Below, piece by piece: positions 60,361 through 64,000 of a stretch of 64,000 nucleotides of DNA. Made by a program: the position numbers and the translations under genes. The stretch is from Limnohabitans sp. 63ED37-2. Lineage in GTDB: Bacteria; Pseudomonadota; Gammaproteobacteria; Burkholderiales; Burkholderiaceae_C. The notes below the pieces were generated by a model, which was not told the DNA's origin, made no database searches, and saw only the letters and a list, made by a program, of their open reading frames with translations. The stretch lies in contig NZ_CP011774.1 in NCBI RefSeq assembly GCF_001412535.1, forward strand, positions 2,475,501 to 2,539,500, written 5' to 3'. Numbering within the stretch: position 1 is the stretch's first letter; each line of letters begins with the position of its first letter.

Positions 60361-61320
60361 ATGTCGACCCCCACACAACACGCACAAGTCCTGATCCTGG
60401 GTTCTGGCCCCGCCGGCTACACCGCCGCCGTTTACGCCGCCCGCGCCAACCTCAAACCCCTGTTGATCACAGGCATGGCCCAAGGCGGCCAGCTCATGAC
60501 GACCACCGAAGTGGACAACTGGCCCGCCGACGTGCACGGCGTGCAAGGCCCAGACCTGATGCAACGCTTTCAGGAGCATGCCGAGCGCTTCAACACCCAA
60601 ATCATCTTTGACCACATCCACACCGTCAAACTGGAGCAGCGCCCCTTCACACTGATCGGCGACAGCGGCACCTACACCTGCGACAGCCTGATCATCGCCA
60701 CAGGCGCATCGGCCAAATACCTGGGCCTGCCTTCTGAGACCGCCTTCATGGGCCGCGGCGTGAGCGGCTGCGCCACCTGCGACGGCTTTTTCTACCGAGA
60801 CCAGGTCTGCTGCGTGGTGGGCGGCGGCAACACTGCCGTCGAAGAAGCCCTGTACCTGTCCAACATCGCCAGCAAGGTCTATTTGGTCCACCGCCGCGAC
60901 AAGTTCAAGGCCGAGCCCATCTTGGTGGACAAACTGATGGACAAGGTCGCTGCAGGCAAGATCGAACTCAAAACCTTCCAGACGCTGGAAGAAGTCCTGG
61001 GCGACGCCTCCGGCGTGACCGGCATTCGCCTGAAAAGCACCAAAGACGGCTCTCTGCACGATGTCGAACTCAAGGGCTGCTTCATCGCCATCGGCCACGC
61101 CCCCAACACCGACATCTTCCAGGGTCAACTGGCACTGGAAAACGGCTACATCGTGACCCAAAGCGGCTTGAAGGGTTTTGCCACCCAGACCTCGGTGCCC
61201 GGCGTTTTCGCTGCAGGTGACGTGCAAGACCACGTTTACCGCCAAGCCATCACCAGCGCGGGCACCGGCTGCATGGCCGCGCTCGATGCGCAACGTTTTC
61301 TGGAACAGCACAACGGGTGA
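60361..61320 (+). CDS. trxB: Thioredoxin reductase TrxB
   Basis: NADPH-dependent flavoenzyme that reduces thioredoxin. The 319-aa protein has the FAD loop LGSGPAGYTAAVYAARANL, the redox pair C137-A-T-C140 in CATCDGFFY, the NADPH loop VGGGNTAVEEALYL and the C-terminal FAD block FAAGDVQDHVYRQAITSAGTGCMAA. The ATG at 60361 starts the conserved region; an ATG at 60349 is an alternative. It is divergent from ftsK. Confidence 0.95.
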   Translation: MSTPTQHAQVLILGSGPAGYTAAVYAARANLKPLLITGMAQGGQLMTTTEVDNWPADVHGVQGPDLMQRFQEHAERFNTQIIFDHIHTVKLEQRPFTLIGDSGTYTCDSLIIATGASAKYLGLPSETAFMGRGVSGCATCDGFFYRDQVCCVVGGGNTAVEEALYLSNIASKVYLVHRRDKFKAEPILVDKLMDKVAAGKIELKTFQTLEEVLGDASGVTGIRLKSTKDGSLHDVELKGCFIAIGHAPNTDIFQGQLALENGYIVTQSGLKGFATQTSVPGVFAAGDVQDHVYRQAITSAGTGCMAALDAQRFLEQHNG

Positions 61321-61379
61321 AGACGAAATGCCGAAGTCGGCGTCCAAGTTGCTGTCATTGTGACAACGAATCTCGGCAA

Positions 61380-61455
61380 AGGCGTTGAGGGTGTCTGCCG
61401 GGGTGATGTGGCAAAGCGAAGCGCCTCTGAACCCCGGCAGACACCCTCAACGCCT
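61380..61455. repeat. 76-bp palindromic element between trxB and rpmB
   Basis: Perfect 24-bp inverted arms (61380-61403 and 61432-61455; left arm starts AGGCGTTGAGGG, right arm ends CCCTCAACGCCT) enclose a 28-nt loop containing GATGTGGCAAAGCGAAGCG. There is no T run, so it is not a typical terminator. The loop resembles that of the valS element at 44177-44254, while the arms differ. The surrounding 61321-61528 sequence holds no gene I can support. Confidence 0.8.
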
Positions 61456-61528
61456 CACCACAACGCCCCAAACCACCCTCAATCCGTCACAAAGACAATC
61501 CAAATAGCCCAAGCCCCCGCTTTCTGGC

Positions 61529-61534
61529 TATAAT
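61529..61534 (+). promoter_or_regulatory. -10 box of the rpmB-rpmG promoter
   Basis: A perfect TATAAT stands 165 bp before the rpmB start. The -35 position (61506-61511) reads AGCCCA, so activation or other contacts may be needed. It is the only consensus -10 hexamer I noticed in this gap. Confidence 0.55.
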
Positions 61535-61540
61535 TCAAGG

Positions 61541-61699
61541 CTTTGCTGGAACTGCCCGGGTTTTCATTCGGGGTCACAGAGCCAGCGATCTGGGATACCG
61601 CCACCCATCTTGGCGAGGTGAGGCTGGAGCGCCAGGCCCCGTGCACATCTGCACGAGACCCATCGGCACCGGCTGTTTAAAAAGTATCGGAGTGTCCAC
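61541..61699 (+). promoter_or_regulatory. Structured 5' leader of rpmB-rpmG
   Basis: A ~159-nt leader with several hairpins: GCTGG (61545-61549) with CCAGC (61582-61586), CGCCA (61600-61604) with TGGCG (61611-61615), CTGG-AGCG-CCAG (61624-61635), and CGTGCA-CATC-TGCACG (61640-61655). It contains no convincing ORF. A ribosomal-protein autoregulatory leader is possible but is inference only. Confidence 0.45.
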
Positions 61700-61933
61700 A
61701 TGGCACGCGTTTGCGACGTAACGGGCAAAGGCCCAATGACCGGGAACAACGTTTCCCACGCCAACAACAAAACCAAGCGCCGGTTCCTGCCGAACCTGCA
61801 ATATCGTCGATTCTGGGTTGAAACAGAAAACCGTTGGGTGCGTCTGCGCGTCTCCAGCGCTGCTCTGCGCCTGATCGACAAAAACGGCATCGATGCCGTG
61901 CTCGCAGACCTGCGTGCACGCGGTCAAGCCTAA
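61700..61933 (+). CDS. rpmB: 50S ribosomal protein L28
   Basis: A 77-aa ribosomal protein with the L28 pattern MARVCDVTGKGP, GNNVSHANNKTKRRFLPNLQ and RFWVETENRWVRLRVSS. A GGAG SD lies 8 nt before the ATG. It is followed 26 bp later by rpmG, the standard pair. Confidence 0.97.
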   Translation: MARVCDVTGKGPMTGNNVSHANNKTKRRFLPNLQYRRFWVETENRWVRLRVSSAALRLIDKNGIDAVLADLRARGQA

Positions 61934-61959
61934 ACCCAGAACATTAGGAGTCATACACC

Positions 61960-62130
61960 ATGGCAACCAAAGGCGGACGCGAAAAAATCAAGCTGGAATC
62001 CACAGCTGGCACTGGTCACTTCTACACGACCAGCAAAAACAAGAAAACCATGCCCGAGAAAATGTCGATCATGAAGTTCGACCCCAAAGCTCGCAAGCAC
62101 GTTGAGTACAAGGAAATCAAGCTGAAGTAA
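61960..62130 (+). CDS. rpmG: 50S ribosomal protein L33
   Basis: A 56-aa protein: MATKGGREKIKLESTAGTGH, FYTTSKNKK, MKFDPKARKHVEYKEIKLK. It has no cysteine, so it is the zinc-independent C-minus form. An AGGAG SD precedes the ATG. It is co-transcribed with rpmB and ends at a strong terminator. Confidence 0.96.
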   Translation: MATKGGREKIKLESTAGTGHFYTTSKNKKTMPEKMSIMKFDPKARKHVEYKEIKLK

Positions 62131-62149
62131 TTCGGCCTGATCCCCTCGC

Positions 62150-62176
62150 AAAAAACCCGCCTCTGGCGGGTTTTTT
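62150..62176. terminator. Terminator after rpmG
   Basis: AAAAAACCCGCC, a TCT loop and GGCGGGTTTTTT form a perfect 12-bp stem with T runs on both strands, 20 bp after the rpmG stop. Confidence 0.93.
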
Positions 62177-62328
62177 CATGGGAAAAAGCACTGCATTGCA
62201 TGGCAACACCAGCCCCGAGAGCACCGACCTAACAAGGCCTCACTGAAGGGCCCAGACCGCAGATCTAGCGGCGCAATGGGTTCGCAACCCTCCACACCGC
62301 CATCGAAACACCGTGCCCCAAAAGCAAA

Positions 62329-62346
62329 CAGGGCCCGAAGGCCCTG
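62329..62346 (-). terminator. Terminator after the desaturase gene
   Basis: CAGGGCC, a 4-nt loop and GGCCCTG, followed on the minus strand by TTTGCTTTTGG. It lies about 22 bp beyond the desaturase stop. The remaining 62177-62328 sequence holds no feature I can support. Confidence 0.7.
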
Positions 62347-62368
62347 TGTGTATGGCTGCTGAAAAAGA

Positions 62369-63580
62369 TCAGGCAGTTTGGCGCACAGCCCGCAGCTTGA
62401 CCGAGAAGTCGCGCAATGCGGCAATGCCACTTTCTTCGGCACGGCGACACCAGGCCTGCAGGTCGGCGGCCAGTTGCTCGCGGGAGTGTGAGGTGTTGAG
62501 CCAGATCTGGCTCAGCTCTTCACGCATTTGCACCATCTTGTCGAGCACTGGGCTGGCATCGCGGGCTTGCTTGAGCTGGGCTTGCGCAGCGGCTGGCACT
62601 TTGGCCGCATCGCGGTGCAACCAACGCTGAGCCGCTTGCAACACGCTGGCGTCCAGCTTGAGCTTGCCAGCTTCTTGCTGCATCACGGCTTTGACGTTGC
62701 GTGCATAACCCGCCATCACTTCGTAGCGGTTGGCGATCAGGGCTTCCAAGGTCTTCTCGTCGGCCACCGGGCGAATGTCGCCATAAGCCAGGCGGGGCGG
62801 TGTCTTTTTGACGGTGGCCAGACCAACGGTTTCGAGCATGCGGATGTAAAGCCAGCCGATGTCGAACTCGTAAGGCTTGACCGACAACTTGGCCGATGTG
62901 GGGTAGGTGTGGTGGTTGTTGTGCAACTCTTCGCCACCGATCAGGATGCCCCAGGGCGAGATGTTGGTGCTGGCGTCGTGCGCCTCAAAGTTGCGGTACC
63001 CCCAGTAGTGGGCCGCACCGTTGATGATGCCAGCCGCCGTGATCGGGATCCAAGCCATTTGCACAGCCCAGACGGTCAGGCCAATGAAGCCGAACAAGGC
63101 CACGTCGATGATCAGCATCAGGGCCACGCCTTGCCAGGAAAAGCGGGTGTACAGATTGCGCTCGATCCAGTCGTCGGGCGTGCCGTGGCCGAAACGCTTC
63201 ATGGTCTCGAGGTTTTTGGACTCTTTGCGGTACAGCTCAGCGCCTGTGAACAACACGGTTTTGATGCCGTGCACATGGGGGCTGTGCGGGTCTTCGGCTT
63301 GCTCGCACTTGGCGTGGTGCTTGCGGTGAATGGCCGCCCACTCTTTGGTCACCTGGCCGGTGGTCAACCACAGCCAGAAACGGAAGAAGTGCGAAGGAAT
63401 GGCGTGCAGGTCCAAAGCGCGGTGCGCCTGGTGACGGTGCAAGAATATGGTGACGCTGGCAATGGTGATGTGGGTCAAGCCCAAGGTGATCAACACCATC
63501 TGCCACCAAGAGAAATCGAACAGGCCATGGCCCATCCAATGAACCACGGCATCCAAAAAAGCCCAATCAGGCAACAACAT
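62369..63580 (-). CDS. Membrane fatty-acid/acyl-CoA desaturase
   Basis: A 403-aa integral-membrane diiron desaturase of the delta-9 type. The three histidine boxes are HRHQAH (48-53), HRKHH (85-89) and HNNHH (220-224), between hydrophobic pairs of membrane segments. A long soluble, helical C-terminal tail (about 270-403) has no box and is unusual for delta-9 enzymes but known in bacterial homologues. It probably introduces double bonds into membrane acyl chains; the electron donor is unknown. It is separated by 112 bp from the rsmB end. Confidence 0.9.
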   Translation of the reverse strand: MLLPDWAFLDAVVHWMGHGLFDFSWWQMVLITLGLTHITIASVTIFLHRHQAHRALDLHAIPSHFFRFWLWLTTGQVTKEWAAIHRKHHAKCEQAEDPHSPHVHGIKTVLFTGAELYRKESKNLETMKRFGHGTPDDWIERNLYTRFSWQGVALMLIIDVALFGFIGLTVWAVQMAWIPITAAGIINGAAHYWGYRNFEAHDASTNISPWGILIGGEELHNNHHTYPTSAKLSVKPYEFDIGWLYIRMLETVGLATVKKTPPRLAYGDIRPVADEKTLEALIANRYEVMAGYARNVKAVMQQEAGKLKLDASVLQAAQRWLHRDAAKVPAAAQAQLKQARDASPVLDKMVQMREELSQIWLNTSHSREQLAADLQAWCRRAEESGIAALRDFSVKLRAVRQTA

Positions 63581-63692
63581 GAGTCTGTCTTTCTACTGGC
63601 ACCTGAATTCAGGCAATCCGTCAATTTTAAGTTTGCCGCCCCAAAAAGGACAGCGTTTTCGGCCGACTTCGGCCGATAAGGGTTTTAAAGTA

Positions 63693-64000
63693 TTACTTTT
63701 TAACCCAGGCTGCGGCAAAAAAACCATCCGTGGCATGGCGATGGGGCCACAGCCTCAGGAATGTGCCCGCTGGCGGAGCATCGGGGCGGGCATCGCCCGA
63801 TGGGGCCGGTGAGCACAAACTGGCTGCGTGGGGCACTTTGAGCCTGTCGAGCTCTTGTGCCACGTTCAAAGGGACAAAGTCCGGGTTGGCGGCGCTGAAG
63901 GCTTGCGCGATCAACTCGTTTTCTTCGGGCAAGACGCTGCAGGTGGCATAGACCAAACGGCCGCCCGACTTGACCATGCGCGAGGCGCTTTGCAGGATGG
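63693..64000 (-). CDS. rsmB: 16S rRNA m5C967 methyltransferase RsmB (C-terminal part)
   Basis: The last ~100 residues of an RsmB/NSUN-type methyltransferase, entering from the right edge. MVKSGGRLVYATCSVLPEENE holds the catalytic TC cysteine. The C terminus (LRLWPHRHATDGFFAAAWVKK) is the usual end of RsmB, where H-x-TDGFF is conserved. The SAM-binding domain and the PCD/PCS motif lie outside the window, so RsmB versus another NSUN paralogue cannot be settled. Confidence 0.87.
   Translation of the reverse strand, partial: ILQSASRMVKSGGRLVYATCSVLPEENELIAQAFSAANPDFVPLNVAQELDRLKVPHAASLCSPAPSGDARPDAPPAGTFLRLWPHRHATDGFFAAAWVKK

Noticed and set aside
61380..61455. Rho-independent terminator for trxB
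   Set aside because: The stem is long and perfect but no T run follows either arm, and the loop is related to the valS element, so a repeat element fits better.

Overview
The window is a dense, GC-rich chromosomal segment of a Gram-negative betaproteobacterium. It most resembles Burkholderiales, probably Comamonadaceae (Limnohabitans-like). The basis is a meso-diaminopimelate-type MurE, LolA/LolB, a Bug-type solute-binding protein, glmS and glmU on either side of an Lrp-type gene, the TPR-lolB-ispE-prs-rplY-pth order, and the dapF-DUF484-xerC order. Most of it is housekeeping sequence. I see no prophage, insertion sequence, CRISPR array or secretion cluster.

Layout. 1-9990 is the division and cell-wall (dcw) cluster on the minus strand: mraZ-rsmH-ftsL-ftsI-murE-murF-mraY-murD-ftsW, with ftsW running off the left edge. 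Nearly every gene overlaps the next, and four 10-bp-spaced GTG repeats in front of mraZ look like the MraZ operator. 10-17 kb holds a DksA-like protein with a histone-H1-like tail, a CobW-type GTPase with a His-rich loop, xerC-DUF484-dapF, and a NUDIX/metallo-beta-lactamase fusion. 17-22 kb holds a degenerate pseudouridine synthase, a cysteine-free IscR-like regulator, RNase P RNA (minus strand), cysK, a large FAD protein and a DUF2132 protein. 22-31 kb holds a SET-domain protein, glmS, an Lrp-type regulator, glmU, two lipoproteins, an atypical metallo-beta-lactamase, and mutY-mutM. 31-39.9 kb holds the TPR-lolB-ispE-tRNA-Gln-prs-rplY-pth block, a ferredoxin, and an RNase AM-like PHP phosphatase, EamA transporter and YciO-like protein. 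39.9-42.4 kb holds rubrerythrin, a CCG-type Fe-S oxidoreductase and DUF3501. 42.6-48.4 kb holds valS, galU, tusA-like, a NUDIX hydrolase, cysM and tRNA-Leu. 48.4-55.6 kb holds hslR, an SDR protein, a ferredoxin-reductase, a Bug protein and livHMGF. 55.7-64 kb holds ftsK-lolA-rarA, trxB, rpmB-rpmG, a fatty-acid desaturase and the 3' end of rsmB.

The most unusual signal is a pair of ~77-bp palindromic elements with different arms but a similar loop. One lies between trxB and rpmB (61380-61455, perfect 24-bp arms). The other sits inside valS (44177-44254), is exactly 26 codons long, and adds a Gly/Ala/Ser-rich segment that other ValS proteins lack. This recalls the palindromic elements that insert in frame into Rickettsia genes. 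Other points of interest are an acidic insertion of about 87 residues in MurD, the cysteine-free IscR homologue, the Zn-ligand-poor DksA with its basic tail, a probably leaderless Lrp-type gene, a facing pair of REP-like palindromes at 51910-51987, and a structured leader before rpmB.

Starts were chosen from family alignment by memory, Shine-Dalgarno (SD) spacing, and the many 1-16-bp gene overlaps. No database search was possible.
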